In this document: positions 13,063 to 25,450 of the stretch, piece by piece
Layout: the number at the start of each line of letters is the position of its first letter
How positions within the stretch are numbered: the first letter of the stretch is position 1
Assembly: GCA_026874595.1 (NCBI GenBank)
Contig: CM049306.1
Coordinates: forward strand, 58,658,019-58,722,018
Length of the DNA: 64,000 nucleotides
Origin: Sipunculus nudus
Taxonomy: Eukaryota > Annelida > Sipuncula > Golfingiida > Sipunculidae
Direction of reading: 5' to 3'
Notes under the pieces: model-generated
Told to the model about the DNA's origin: nothing
The model's database searches: none
What the model saw: only the letters and a program-made list of their open reading frames with translations
Translations under genes and position numbers: made by a program

Positions 13063-13088
13063 TTCTTTTTTTTTTTTTTTTTTTTTTT
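13063..13088 (-). repeat. Poly-T tract, possible poly(A) tail of the minus-strand LINE
   Basis: A run of about 24 T lies some 200 bp beyond the ORF2 stop of the minus-strand LINE, where the poly(A) tail of a retrotransposed copy would be expected. The 3' UTR boundary was not proven and I found no target duplication. Confidence 0.5.
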
Positions 13089-13283
13089 CTTCTCTTTTTT
13101 TCGCCTCAGATTTTTTCTTTGACTTAAAAGTTCACTTGATATTTCATCATAGGCGATATTTTTTTTAATGTCAAACAAACAATCAATTACAAATACTTAT
13201 ACATAGTTCAAGGTACATTGTGATACAAGTTATGTTTCTCATTATCAGACCATACATATTATGACGGTACTCATATATAATTT

Positions 13284-16200
13284 TCAGTTTTTACTCATAT
13301 TTTTTAATTCACCCCATTTTTTGTAATGCATATTTAGAATTCCCCTTTTATTAGCTATGTATCTTTCAACATTTTCAATATCCATTAATTTACTTTTAAA
13401 TACAGCAAATAAAGCAGAATGATAGCCCTCTCTTTCTTTATACAAGACATATTTGTACAGCAGCAAAATTTGGTTAATTAACATGTTATCTTCACCAACT
13501 GGTATCATGCCATATATAATTAAAGATGGTGATATTGGTGGAAAATTCACATTATACTTCTGTAACCAGGATGTTATTTTCAGGTAAAAGTTCTTAGCAA
13601 CCATACAGTCAAGAAATGTATGTAGTATCTTTTCTCTTTGCTCAAAACAATATGAACATTGAGGGGTTTCCTTTAAATTCCACTTATACAACAGATCATT
13701 TAGAGGAATGTAGTTATTTAATATTTTATATTGAATCTCTCTAAGATGAGTGTCTAAGGTACTTTTATATATTCCACTATAAACATGTTCCCATTTCACC
13801 TCGATACTGTTTTCTTGGTTTTTATTATCCCATACTTTCTGAGCTGTAGGAGTTTCCCATATTTTCTCCACCAAAGTCTTATATATATCTCTAGCATTTA
13901 ATGTATCCAATTTCTCTAAACCATTCACAGTTACAACGCTGTCAACATCACTTCCTTCATCATGTATATGTTCATACCCTGTAAACCTGTCTCTCCAAGT
14001 TTTTGGAATAGCCCGTTTTAATGCCATCCAAAACATATAATCAATGTGATTCATACATATATTCTTCTCCCGTATTTTTTCCCATGGCTTCCACTTTCCA
14101 TCATAATTTACCAGGTCTTTTATATAATATAATTTGCTACTTACATAATGTTTGTTGTATAGAGGTCTGTTATTAATCTTTATATATTGATTATTCCACA
14201 AGCTTTGATATATGACATCTTCTGTCGATTCGGGTATAACTGATACATATGAAGCCCATTCCTCTAAACATTTCAAATAAAATCTTGGCAATCCTTTGGG
14301 TAACACATTCATATCAAAGTTTCCTCTTATACAGTTCAATCCGCCTATCTTCCTTAATCTGAAATTCAAAATTTTACTACTGGCAGATTCTTCTGAACAC
14401 AAAATGCGTTTAATCCACACTATTCTTTGTGTCTTTATTTTGCATTCAATGTCTGGAAAATTGATCCCCCCTTTCTCATACTGACCAATAATGGTTGCAT
14501 ATTTTACTTTAGGCTTCTTAGCCCTCCAAATAAAGTCACAGAGTAGTCTTTTTAAATTCTTTACTGTAGTATTTGGTGGTACTAACATATTAGTTACATA
14601 AAGAAGTTTTGTAATTGCCAATGAGCGTACCACCTCTGCTCTGCAATATATTGTTAGTGTTCGTCTTTTCCACATGTTTAATGTGGTTGCTAAGTTGTGT
14701 TCAACCCTCTTGAAATTGTTTTTGTACACCAAATCATCATTGTATGAAAAATAAATCCCAAGTATTTTCATGGTTGACACTGTAAGGTTGATCCATTTCA
14801 GATTAAAATTCTCAAATACCTTATCTTTTATTGACCCAGTACAAGTTACCTCTGACTTTGTACGATTCATTTTAAGTGAAGAATAATATTCAAACATTTG
14901 CAGCACTTCAAGAACCTTGCTCAATGAATCAACATCCTTAACTAAAACAGTTGTGTCATCTGCAAACATACACATTTTGACAGTGGTATTTCCAATCTGT
15001 ATTCCATGAATATCTTTATCTTGTCTTATCATTATAGCCAATATTTCAATAACAATTATAAATAAATATGCAGCCAGTGGGTCACCCTGTCTAGTTCCTC
15101 TTTCCAACTGAAAATAACCTGTTGTGAATCCATTATTCATAACTGAACTCTGTATATCGTAATGTAATATTTTTACCCATCTAAGAAATGAATGACTGAA
15201 ACCAAAGTATTTTAAAGCTGCCAAAATAAAATCATGATCTACACTGTCGAAAGCAGATTCTAAATCAGCTGCAAACATAATCCCTGGGAGTTTCTCTTCA
15301 GCAGTATAGTACATTATATCCCAAATCAATCTTATAGGTTCTCCTATATATCGACCTTTTATAAATGCATACTGATTAGGCTGTATAATTTTCTGCAGAT
15401 ATTTTTCAATGCGCTTTACTAAAACCTTGCTTATTATTTTTACATCAACATTCAACAAGCTGATCGGTCTCCAGGCATTCTAATGGTTTAAATCCTTTCC
15501 TGGTTTATGAATTAATTTTACAAGAGCTTGTTTTTGTGTTGATGTCAACAATCCAGTATCATAGTTTTCATTTAGACATTCAGTTAAACACTGTCCAAGA
15601 TCATCAAATAATGCTAGATAGAATTCTTTTGTCAAACCGTCATTTCCTGGAGTTTTGTTATTTTTCATTGATTTTAAACATGTATACACCTCACTTTTTG
15701 TGATGTTTGCCCCACATGACTCCGCTTCCATCTCATTAAGTTTATTCATTGGCGCTTGGAGTCTTAGAAAAAAATCTTGCAACTCAGTTTCATCACATGA
15801 CACTTTTTTCCTATATTTATCTTCAAATGTGTTTTTAATAAATCTCATAATATCTTTGGAATCTTTAATATATTCACCATAACAATATAATTGTCTTATT
15901 ACAGAGTTATTTTTATTTCTTTTCTCAAGGTTTAAAAAATACCTAGACCCCTTTTCTCCCTGTTGCAGCCACTGAGCTCTTGACCTGATTATAACTCCTC
16001 GTGTGATGTTGTCATAATGTTCCTGTAACTTTTGCTTTGTTGTGTGGTATAAATCCTGCATTTCAGGTGTATCAGAACATCTTAATTCTTGTGCAAGTTT
16101 AGCCACTTTATTTTCCAACCAGACTTTATTTTCTCTGAGTTGTTTAGCCTTTAATTTACTATACTGTATCGTGAACTCTCTAATTTTATATTTTAGATAT

Positions 16201-17084
16201 TCCCATTTTGTCTTTGCCTTTTCAGTATTCATTTCCTGTTTCCATTCACTGATGTTTTCCTTAATCAATTTCAAATATTCAGTATCATTTAATAATTCAT
16301 TGTTCATACACCAGTGAGAAGGTCCCATTTTGTTATCTTTGCTGAAGTTTACATATATTAATACTGCTGAATGGTCTGTGCTAACAGATGGAATTATATC
16401 ACATTTTGTAACAAAAGACTGCAAAGTGTTTGTTATTAAAAAATAATCTAGACGTCTCTGAATTAAAGGAGTATTTGATCGCCAAGTAAAGGCTTTTATG
16501 TATTAATGTTTAAGACGCCATATATCACACAGGTTTAAAGCTTCCATGATGGTAGTTATTTTATTGACAGGATTATGTTTAACAGTGGTCCTTCCTCCAT
16601 CTGCGTCAAGTTCTGTAAGATGAACATTAAAGTCACCACCCCATATAATCTGTACATCTGTTTCCATAGTCAGTTTTGACAGTTCAGTGAGGATCATTTC
16701 ATAAAATTTGACTTGTTGAGTTTCATGGTTTGGGGCATATATGTTTACAAGTAGACAGTGCAAACCATTAATTTCACATTCCACAATGATATACCTCCCA
16801 GAAAGATCTATAGATTTATTAATTTCTCTGAATTCCAGATTCTTGCCAATTAATGTACATACACCACAAGACTTTGAATTTCCATGTGAAAAATACATTA
16901 CTCCTCGCCACTGATTGGACCATGTACTCTCGTCCTGTTTTGTACAGTGGCATTCTTGTAAAAAGCTTACACCATTATAACTATTGTGTTTAACTAACCA
17001 ATTTAAGATTTGTCTTCTCTTCATATATTTTCTTATTCCCCTGATGTTTAATGAGAGGACTTGGAATTTAATATTATCTGCCAT
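13284..17084 (-). pseudogene. LINE ORF2: APE endonuclease plus reverse transcriptase (two in-frame stops)
   Basis: A frame of 1267 codons starts at ATG 17084 and ends at 13284. The N-terminus is an apurinic-endonuclease-like nicking domain: FLQECH (about residue 43, catalytic Glu), GGDFNVHL (about 148) and STDHSAV (about 237, catalytic Asp-His). The reverse transcriptase has WRPISLLN (about 535), AADLESAFDSVD (about 608), RGTRQGDPLAAYL (about 665) and the catalytic FADD box (about 707). A C-terminal Cys/His cluster, CSYC...H...C (about 1140), matches the end of L1/Tx1-type ORF2 proteins. The enzyme nicks target DNA and copies its RNA in place. The frame is broken by TAA at 16503-16505, after DIWRLKH, and by TAG at 15480-15482, just before NAWRPIS. 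Reading continues in the same frame after both. There is no RNase H or LTR. Confidence 0.88.
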
Positions 17085-18138
17085 AAAAATAATTAGTTGA
17101 AATGAAACATTTTGAATTTATAGGGTAGTTATAGTATGACAATTTCTTATTTGTATCATCATGCATCATAAACATCATTGTTACATTAAGCTTACAGGCC
17201 TTCATATCAATGATCACAAAATCAAAATACAATATACATGAATATAAAACCATATGGTCATTTTCCTTGCCTGGCTTTATATTAATTCTTATATTTACAA
17301 TATCAAGCAATTGAATAAGCTGTTCCAATGATTGTCCGTATCTGATCTGTTTAATCCCTCCTCTTAAATCCTTTATGAAAACCTTCCCATCCCAAGTCCA
17401 TGCCTCTTTTATTCTTTGGTCTTTTTTTACTCTGTTGTACAGTTCATGAAGTTCTTTACACAAATCATCAACTATTACTACTCTTGATCCTTTGCATTTT
17501 CTCCTTTCCTTCATCACTATTTCTTTGACCTCTCTCCTTAGAAATTTAACAATAATTGCCCTGGGCCCCTTTCCAGGAGCAGCATTATTTCCAGTATATT
17601 TACCAACTCTATGGGCAGCATCAATATCTTTTCTTTCAATGTCAACCCCAAGCTTTTCTCTGCAAAACTTTTGCACAGTTTCTTTGCAATTTTCTACTCC
17701 TATTTCATCTTGATCCCTCTCTCCAATACCAAAAATCCTAATATTTGCTTTTCTAGAGTACTGTTCAAGTTCAACTGACCTCCTCTGAGCCTCTCTAGCT
17801 TCTGTACAGGACATGCTTGCCACCACTTCTAAATGAGCAACCTGATCTGATAATTTTTTAATATCACTTCTCAAGCCTTCATTTACACTTTCTTATGTCA
17901 TAACTTTACTTTCTAACAGCTGAACTGTTGAATCAAATCTTTCTGTGATTTGTCTTACTATTTTTTCCTCCAACTCATTCAGCATTTTTCTTAATGTGTC
18001 TGTAGTAAGTGACATTTTTTCAACTGATTTTCCCTTTTTATCTGACAAATTAAACCTCTGATATTTATGTGGGGTACTAGGGGACGAAGAAGAAGAGCTG
18101 GATACTGTTGATCTTGATCTTTTAGATTTTCCGTACAT
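17074..18138 (-). pseudogene. LINE ORF1: L1-ORF1p-like RNA-binding protein (one in-frame stop)
   Basis: A frame of 355 codons. The N-terminus is basic and Ser-rich (MYGKSKRSRSTVSSSSS), followed by a heptad-like coiled coil (LRKMLNELEEKIVRQI and later SDQVAHLEVVAS). Then comes the RRM-like block with ELEQYSRKANIRIFGI, IDAAHRVGK and RAIIVKFLRR, the pattern of L1 ORF1p-type (Transposase_22) proteins, which trimerise and bind the element RNA. A TAA at 17893-17895 interrupts it between the coiled-coil halves, and the frame stays open afterwards. The last 80 or so codons look little conserved. Its TAA stop overlaps the ORF2 start: ATGGCAGATAA is shared by both frames (11 nt). Confidence 0.82.
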
Positions 18139-18600
18139 AACAAAGAAAACACATGAGCCTGAGTTACTGTTTTTATAATAAATACAAAATAATTGAATGT
18201 TGTATCAAGACTTGGGAAGGTATAGATTCAAAACCACTTTAGAACAAACAAAATCTCAACATTAAATATTAAATCATAGTTCACAATGTTTAACCTGCCA
18301 GGCAGTGGAGTTTGAAATTACAAACACATTATTAAGGTTCTTTCAAACACATTGACAATAGACCTGGCTCTGGAGGGACCTGGTGCAGTAGGGTCCACTG
18401 ACCACACACAAAGGGCTCACCCGGAGCCAACTGTTATGCAATAGTTCTTTCCCGTTTCCAAATAACAAAAGCTGATCAACCTGTAATTTTGTAAGACCAC
18501 AATTTGTTTTCTTTAAAAAAGCAAGAAATACTTCCCTTTTCGTTGAAATTTTGTGTATTCCCCTGTCCTGGAGCACAATCAAAACTTCCTGCAACTTTTC

Positions 18601-19020
18601 AAGATATATTCACATATAACATAACGATGGTTCACCAAATTACGCTTTTCCTCAAGTCGTCGCTTTGACCAAAACAGGTCATACAAGGTCACGACCTTTG
18701 AGCGTCATCTCCAGGCAAATATATGAAAAAAAAATAGAACTCACAATGTCTGTCGGCTTTAGAGGGTTGTAATATGTAGTGGATACACTGGCGGGACAGG
18801 AAAGTTTGTTGGTTGTCCGTGATAGTGAGTTGTCTGCTTTACTGAGTTTACGTTAAACTTAATATATTGATTTGAAGGGACTGAGATTTAGTGTTGGCAT
18901 TAGTGAATTGTCCGCCTTACTGAGTGGTCCACAAGTAGGAGTTTCACTGTAACTGTACCTGGTATAAGGTACTCAGGGTACAAATTTGATACTGGCATTT
19001 GATATGGACACCAGGCTTTG
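18601..19020. other. Unassigned sequence, possible LINE 5' flank and MITE end
   Basis: No gene. GGAGTTTCACTGTA near 18940-18953 resembles the right end of the TA-flanked MITEs elsewhere in the window, but I found no matching left end. Confidence 0.35.
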
Positions 19021-19025
19021 GTCAA

Positions 19026-19575
19026 TTGCATGTACAAAGCTGTCACCCCTGTCAGGGCAGTTAACTATCCTAGGCAGGGGCAATTAGAAAGCATTCATCC
19101 CTGCTGCCTTTGTAGCTAGCTACCTGGCTAGCAAGCTGGGCAACCTCCAGCCTCTAAATAGGAAGTTCATTGCAGCATTATATTATCAGCACAAGTATAC
19201 AGCAACCAACAAAGGATAGATACAGGGGGGTTGCCTACATACCCCATTTTAGTAGTTGGCCAGTATGTACACTGAACAGGGTTGGGGCAAGGTACTTGTA
19301 CCTATATCTAGGTACACAATTCCTAGTTATGTGAATAACAGGTAAGATCTATACTGGATCTGGACATCAGGGTTGGTCAAGTAAGGTACTGAGCTGTCAT
19401 CCCTGTCAGGGCTGTTACCTAAACCAGGCAGGGGTAATTTCTAAGCTTTTAACCCTGCAGCCTTTGAACTTGATTGGACTTGGCTGGTAGCATGCTAGCC
19501 TAGCTACCTGCAGCCTCTACACAGGAAGTTCATTGTGGCATTATCAAATATAAAGGGTACAGAGCAAAGGTTATG
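19026..19575. repeat. Direct duplication of a ~185-bp block
   Basis: The block with GCTGTCACCCCTGTCAGGGC, GGCAGGGGCAATT and CTCTAAATAGGAAGTTCATT (about 19040-19190) recurs as GCTGTCATCCCTGTCAGGGC, GGCAGGGGTAATT and CTCTACACAGGAAGTTCATT (about 19395-19550), a spacing of about 358 bp. Roughly 80-85% identical by eye. Confidence 0.75.
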
Positions 19576-20294
19576 GACAGTGTTGCTTTTATGCTCCATG
19601 TAGATACCTGTTGTCTAGTATGTATAAAAGAACATTGGTGTAGGATAAATTTGGAAGTAAAGAAAATACATATTATATCACTAAACTCCAACTAAAGACA
19701 AACATAAGCAGAACATCCCATTTTAAAGAAAGAAAATCCCAGCTCACGCATTACATGCAGGTGCTCAAAATTATCCACATTGTGACTTTACACCATGAAC
19801 AAATTTATTGTTACTTTTAATTTGTATGTATTATGGTCGTGAAGTTAATCTATTAAATTGATTGTAAGATATTCCCTATCAGTCATGCTATTAAGCCTCC
19901 TTACTCTCAAGTGTGGTGCTCCCAGAGATTTTGACTTTTTTTTTTATCGAAAAGAAAACATCACAGGTAACAAACATATATCATACATCATACATACAGA
20001 GATTGATAGCAGTTACAGTACAGTTATACAGTAACAAAGGAATCAAACTACAGGACATACATAGTTACTAAAGAGAATGAATACATACATGACATTTTTA
20101 GAAAGCTATTGCTGTCGTATAGTTATATGGCTCATTTGAAACATAACAATTTAAATTTATCATTAGGTTATGATTTAAAAAGGGAGTATACTATTAACTA
20201 TTCTGAAATAAAACATATTAGATTAGACCATTTTCCATAATGTTTACTGAGTTTGCATCATTTGGTTGCTATCTTTTTTTCAATTACATATATT

Positions 20295-20913
20295 TCATTT
20301 ATGAATGATGTGAAGCCCTGGAGTGCTGGTTTTTTCTTGTAACATCTTCAGTTGTAAATATTTTTTTACAGTTAAGGAAAGCATATTCAGCCATGAAAAC
20401 TCACTATTCCCAAGAAATAAATTGCTGCTTGTCAGCTCCAATGCTGGTCTATTGGAGAATTTACTCTGCATAGCTCTCAAGATCTCTCTCTGTAATATGA
20501 CAGTAAAAGGGCATTCCCAGAAAATGTGTTTTAGGGTTTCATTTACTTCATCATAAAAAGTGCATTTATTTGTATCGATAATATGTAATTTATAAAGAAA
20601 AGTATTCAAAGTAAGCCTTCTGTGTAATATAGAATATTGAAACATGCACAGTTTGGAAGATATTGTAGTTTTATACAGCTTAGAAAATCCTTGATAAACA
20701 CTTTCTGTTGATGTACTTAAATCAATTATCCATTTTTGTATTGCCTTTTTTGGTGCAGTTATGTGTTTATCAATATTATTATTATATATCTGCTTTGTGC
20801 TTTTCTGGGTATTTAGAAAAACATTTATTTTGAAATTTTATTGTACATATTGGTGTAGGCATAAGTTGTTCTACCTTCTTTACAGTTTGTCTCCATCTTT
20901 GTGGTATTGCTTA
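20295..20913 (-). pseudogene. LINE ORF2 C-terminal fragment
   Basis: Reads AIPQRWRQTVKK, then KAIQKWIIDLSTSTESVY, LHRRLTLNTFLYK and HIFWECPF, the order found after the RT domain in L1-like ORF2 proteins, including a Cys/His cluster. Broken by frame changes near 20770. It ends about 360 bp before the T run at 19938. Confidence 0.7.
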
Positions 20914-21942
20914 TTAGCCCTCAGGCTGATGGGCTATTGTCGTCACCCAAGCTGTCAGTCCGTCCGTCCGTCCGTCCGGCCTTCCGGCGTCCGTTAACTT
21001 TTACCTTGTGAGCGGGATATCTTGAAAAGTATTCACCGTCAGAATTTTATTTCCTCGGTAAAGATGTATATCGACAAAATCTCGGTCAAGTTCGAAGATG
21101 GGTGACCTTGACCTATTTTTCTACATTTTAGAGCTGATTATAGAAAAACACTTAGATGCTTATTACTCAGGAACCATTTGGTGGATTTTCACAAAACTTA
21201 CTATGATAGTCTGTACCTGCTATACAAGTTTGGTGGCGCCACCTACAATTTCTGATTTTTAATGAATTTTTATCGGATTTTTCAACTTTGGGCTTGTGAG
21301 CGGGATATCTCGAAAAGGATTCACCGTAAGAATTTTATTTTTTCAGAGAAGATGTATATTGACTAAATCTCGGTCAAGTTAGAAGATGGGTGACCTTGAC
21401 CTATTTTTCTACGTTTTAGAGCTGATTATAGAAAATACATTTGGAAGCTTATTTCTCAGGAACCATTGGATGGATTTTCACAATACTTACTATGATGATA
21501 GGGACTGATGGTCTGTAACTGCTGCACAAGTTTGGGGGCGCCACCTGCAATTTCTGATTTTTTATTGAATTTTTCTTGGATTTTTCAACTTTGGCCTTGT
21601 GAGCGGGATATCTCTAAAAGGATTCACAATAGGAATTTCATTTCTTTGGTGAAGATGTATATCGACAAAAATCTCGTTCATGTTCGAACATGGGTGACCT
21701 TGACCTACTTTTCAAGGTCACAGGGCTTATAATAGAATAAAACTTAGAAGCTTATTTTTCGGTAAGCATTTGGTGGATTGTTATGAATCATGGTACATAC
21801 CTCTCCATTTTAAATTTATAACTGAGATATGTACAGATATCAACCATGTGAGAACAGATATTTAGTACTTGTTACTGTAACCACCTCTAAACACTGTTCT
21901 TTTGGCTGAGGGCTTTTGTCAGCTTTTGCTGATATTCTAGTT
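20914..21942 (+). mobile_element. Helentron-like element, family 3 (AGCCCTCAG ends)
   Basis: The 5' end TTAGCCCTCAGGCTGATG continues to GGGCT and forms a near-perfect hairpin. A (CCGT)n tract follows at about 20958-20983. Two to three ~300-bp internal repeats carry GTGAGCGGGATATCTC and GGTGGCGCCACCT. Near the 3' end GGCTGAGGGCT inverts the 5' end, followed by the hairpin TCAGCTTTTGCTGA and CTAGTT. This asymmetric inverted repeat, 3' hairpin and CTAG tail is the layout of Helentron-associated elements. It interrupts the older LINE, whose reading resumes as AIPQRW on the other side. No Rep/helicase ORF. Confidence 0.75.
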
Positions 21943-22791
21943 ATAAACTAGCATATTCAAGGATATTAAAATTGCATTTATATTTATCACATAATTCTTT
22001 ATAACTCATAAATAATTTTTTGCTTGAAAATGTTTTATTAGGTCCTTTATATATATTATCCCATTATTGTAGAACATTTTTGAAAATATTATTCTATTTT
22101 GTATTTTTATATTAGAATTGAACCATATGCATTGTGACATTATGTCTTCAAAAGTGTTCAGATGATAAAAATTGTTGCTACACCAATGATTCATGATCTC
22201 CTCCCAAAAGGGGTCTTTTTAAAGCATTATATCTGTCACATTTTCTTTTACCAGGTAACAGTTGTATGAGTATTCTCCAAGTTTAAAAAATCTTAAGACT
22301 AATTTCTTTCATGCATTTAAGAGTTTTTTTTTAACAAGCGCTGTACCCATATTAATTTTAATGCTGCATTTTTGGAGGAAATATGAAACATGTTTAAGCC
22401 CCCCTTTTCTACAGATGCAATTAATGTTTGTCTTCTTATTATGTCTGAGCGTTTACCCAATATGAATTTATATATACGAGTTTCAATTTGTTTCATAAAA
22501 GCTTTGCAAGGAGTGGGTAAAACAGACAAGTGATAACTGAGAGAACACAGGTTTTAAGTAAAGTTATTTTTCCAATAGGGGTTAATTTTCTAGCATTCCA
22601 TATAGACAGTATATTATTTTATCACTAACTGGTTTAAAATTTTCATGAACTATGTTTTCCAAAGAGGGAGAAATTTTTACTCCTAGCAATGTAATGTTGG
22701 TTTCAGAATATGTCACACCCAAGTTCTTTATTGTGTTTTTTGCTGCATGATTATCCTTCCTAAGAGGCATTATAACAGTCTTATCTTTATT
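21943..22791 (-). pseudogene. LINE ORF2 middle fragment
   Basis: Encodes in order (minus strand) KDKTVIMPLRKDNHAAKN, TYSETNITLLGVKISP, IETRIYKFILGKRSDIIRR, KGGLNMFHISSKNAALKL and further decayed sequence ending FNILEYASL. These match the region after the RT catalytic box in L1-like LINEs. Several frameshifts and stops. Confidence 0.7.
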
Positions 22792-24838
22792 GTATCGCCA
22801 GACATAGTCTGGAGATACCATGGTTTAGGCACGGTTGCGCCGCTGCCGCAGAGATTTCTTTTGGACACAATAACTAAAAAAATATTTCAAGGATCTTTTT
22901 CAAACTTGACACATTTATAGATATAGGTGATAGGACAAAGCCTATTTAAAATGGGGTCATGACCTCAACTAGGAGAGTGACCTTGACCTTGAATAGATCC
23001 ATTTTTGGGGAAAATCACACAAATTCTTAAATATCTCAAGAAATCTTTCATGGATTTATCCAAAAATCAAGTTGGACAAAGATCTTGGATAGTGATGTCA
23101 TGTATCGGAAACTGGTGGTGCCACCTAGTATCCTTTTCTTGTTTTTGTGCCGTTTAATACCCCCATCATTGCCACTTGACAGTACTTTTAGCATCACAAG
23201 TTAAAAACTGATTGACAGATTTCTTTAATATTATGCATGTACATAGGTATGGGTTATGGGATGATGTATATTAAAATTGGGGTCATGACCTTTCCTTTGA
23301 GAGTGGCTTTGACCTTGAATATTACCATATATGGTGAAAATCACATAAAATCATGAATATCTTAAAAAGGGATGCATGGATTGGTCCAAAAATCAAGTTG
23401 ACGGAAGATCTTGGATAGTTTTGTCTTTTGCAGAAGATAGGTGGCGCCACCTGTTGTCCTTTTCTTGTTTTTTGCGCCTTTGAATACCCCATCATTGCCA
23501 CTTGACAGTATATACTGTGAGCATTATAAGTCAAACAGTAATGGACAGATTTCTTTCATGTTATGCATGTATATAGATATGGTTAATGGAATGAGGTACA
23601 TTTAATTTTAAATTTAATTTTAAAATTTAATTTAATTTAAATTATTTTTTTTTTAATTTAATTTTTTTTTTAAATGTTGGATATTTTGGAATGCAGTTTA
23701 TTGATTTGGGGTCATGACCGTGACTATGAGAGTGACCTTGACCTTGAATATTCCCATATTTGGTGAAAAACATAAAATCATGAATATCTTAAAAAGGGCC
23801 ACTTGACAGCACTGTGAGCATTATAAGTCAAAAACTAATGGACAGATTTCTTTTATATTATGCATATACATAGATTTGGATTATGGGATGAGATATATTT
23901 CAATTTGGGTCCTGACCTTGCATATGAGAGGGGACTTGACTTTAAATATTGCCATATATGGTAAAAATCACCAACAATCATGAAAATCTCCAGTGAACCT
24001 GGGGGATTGCTTCAGCTAGTGGTCTGCACATGGTGTTGCATCATGTTTTGCCCAAACATCAGCAGTTCTGGGCCATGGTCAGATTCTATAAGTAGATATG
24101 ATGGTCAGTGATAAATGAATTAGTGCACTGGGTGTACCACAGAGTCACAACTGGATCTTTTCCTATGAGAGTGGTCTTGACCTTTGGACGAAGACTATTT
24201 AAAATGGCTCATGAATGTTGCCTTTATGGGACTTGACAGTATTGTCAGCATTATAAAATAAAAATTAAAAAGTTGTTGGATAGTGTTGTCATGTGCTGGA
24301 AACTAATTGGCAGATATCTTTCATATTATGCATATAGATAGATATGGGTAATGTGATGAGTCATTTGCTGGGAACTGCATGGTGGCACCCCCTACTCTAT
24401 TTTCTTGTTTTTCCACAATTTATGCTATTGATGAGGAACAAATGACAATTTTTATGACAATATAACAATTTATTACAAAGAACAAAATATGATGTGAAAC
24501 AAAATAAAACAGATATTATTATTTCATTCTCATTATCATATCTCTCCATCTCTCTGAAATCCTGTCTATCCATCTCTTTCTCTTTCTTTCTGCTTTACTC
24601 TATATTATTCTCAAACAAGTTACTCCAAACATACATATACAACTCAATACATCATTAAATATATACTTCTATTTATACATAACCTTTTACATAACAATTG
24701 CCTTCACTTTAAATATTCCTATATTTTGTACAAATGTTTCTCACATTCATTGCTAAAATACAAATACATCACATTATATCAACAAAATACCACAAAACCT
24801 CATTTGTCTGGCGATACTATGGCACCAGCGGTTTAGTT
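22792..24838 (+). mobile_element. Helentron-like element, family 4 (GTATCGCCAGAC ends)
   Basis: The 5' end GTATCGCCAGAC pairs with AGTCTGGAGATAC immediately after it as a hairpin. The 3' region contains TGTCTGGCGATAC, the exact inverse of the 5' end, followed by a weak ACC-AGC-GGT stem and TTTAGTT. The interior has ~300-bp tandem units with GTGACCTTGACCTTGAAT and GGTGGCGCCACCTG. Boundaries are well set because the LINE ORF rejoins exactly: GLKI on one side meets NKDKTVIM on the other, with insertion between two T residues. Confidence 0.8.
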
Positions 24839-25450
24839 TATCTTTAAACCTTAAATATATCTGAACCGCTCAAACAATTGTAATGTCCTCTCTATACTAT
24901 TATAATCATTTAGAAGTAAAGTTGTATTGTCTGCATACTGTATTATTTTTGTCTCTTCACAATCAATAATTATAACTTTTATATGTTCTTCTTATCTTAT
25001 AGCTAAGCCTAGTAGTTCTATACCTAAAATAAACAGATATGGTGATAATGGGCATCCTTGTCTAACACCTCTGGTAACTGAAAAAAAGGCGAGGTCCATC
25101 CATTGTTTATCACACAGCTGGATATGTTTCTATTGACTGTTTTTATCATAGATATCATATTAGAATCAAAATTCATTAAATTCAATGTATTATAAATGTA
25201 ATCCCACTCTAAATAAAAGGAATGCTTTTTCAAAATCTACGGCCATTAACATTGTATTTAATTTATAATGATCCGCATATCTTCTGAAACTTGTAATCTT
25301 ATTTATATTTTCACCAATGTATCAATTCTTTATAAAACCTGTCTGGTTTTCATTAATTAAATCTGGTATTTTCTTTTTAAACCTGTTAGCTAAACTTTTA
25401 GTAATAATCTTAAAGTCTGTATTTAACAAAGTTAATGGTCTCCAGTTTTT
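24839..25450 (-). pseudogene. LINE ORF2 reverse-transcriptase core fragment
   Basis: Minus-strand reading gives ELKNWRPLTLLNTDFKI, ENQTGFIKN, INNGWTSPFFQL and then KIIQYADNTTLLLNDYNS. The catalytic YADD is YADN here, so it is inactive even apart from the frameshifts. RT motifs appear in the usual order. Confidence 0.75.

Larger units (their letters stand above)
13190..18600 (-). mobile_element. L1/Tx1-like LINE, nearly full length
   Basis: A minus-strand non-LTR retrotransposon with ORF1 (18138 to 17074) and ORF2 (17084 to 13284). No frameshift occurs across about 4.85 kb of coding sequence; the only lesions are three in-frame stop codons. This indicates a young insertion. The ends are approximate: the 5' UTR probably reaches 18.6 kb or beyond and the 3' end lies between 13060 and 13280. 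It belongs to the endonuclease-reverse transcriptase LINEs with L1-like ORF1; the exact clade needs a tree. Confidence 0.8.
19938..25450 (-). mobile_element. Older LINE split by nested Helentron-like insertions
   Basis: Minus-strand pieces of one reverse-transcriptase ORF occur in correct order: 25450 to 24839 (ELKNWRPLTLLN, NGWTSPF, a YADN box), 22791 to 21943 (KDKTVIMPLRK, KGGLNMFHI) and 20913 to 20295 (AIPQRW, then a Cys/His C-terminus with EVNETLKHIFWECPF). Helentron-like elements occupy 20914-21942 and 22792-24838. A T run at 19938 may be its tail. The N-terminal half is missing beyond 25450, where another element begins. The frame is decayed by stops and frameshifts. Confidence 0.75.
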
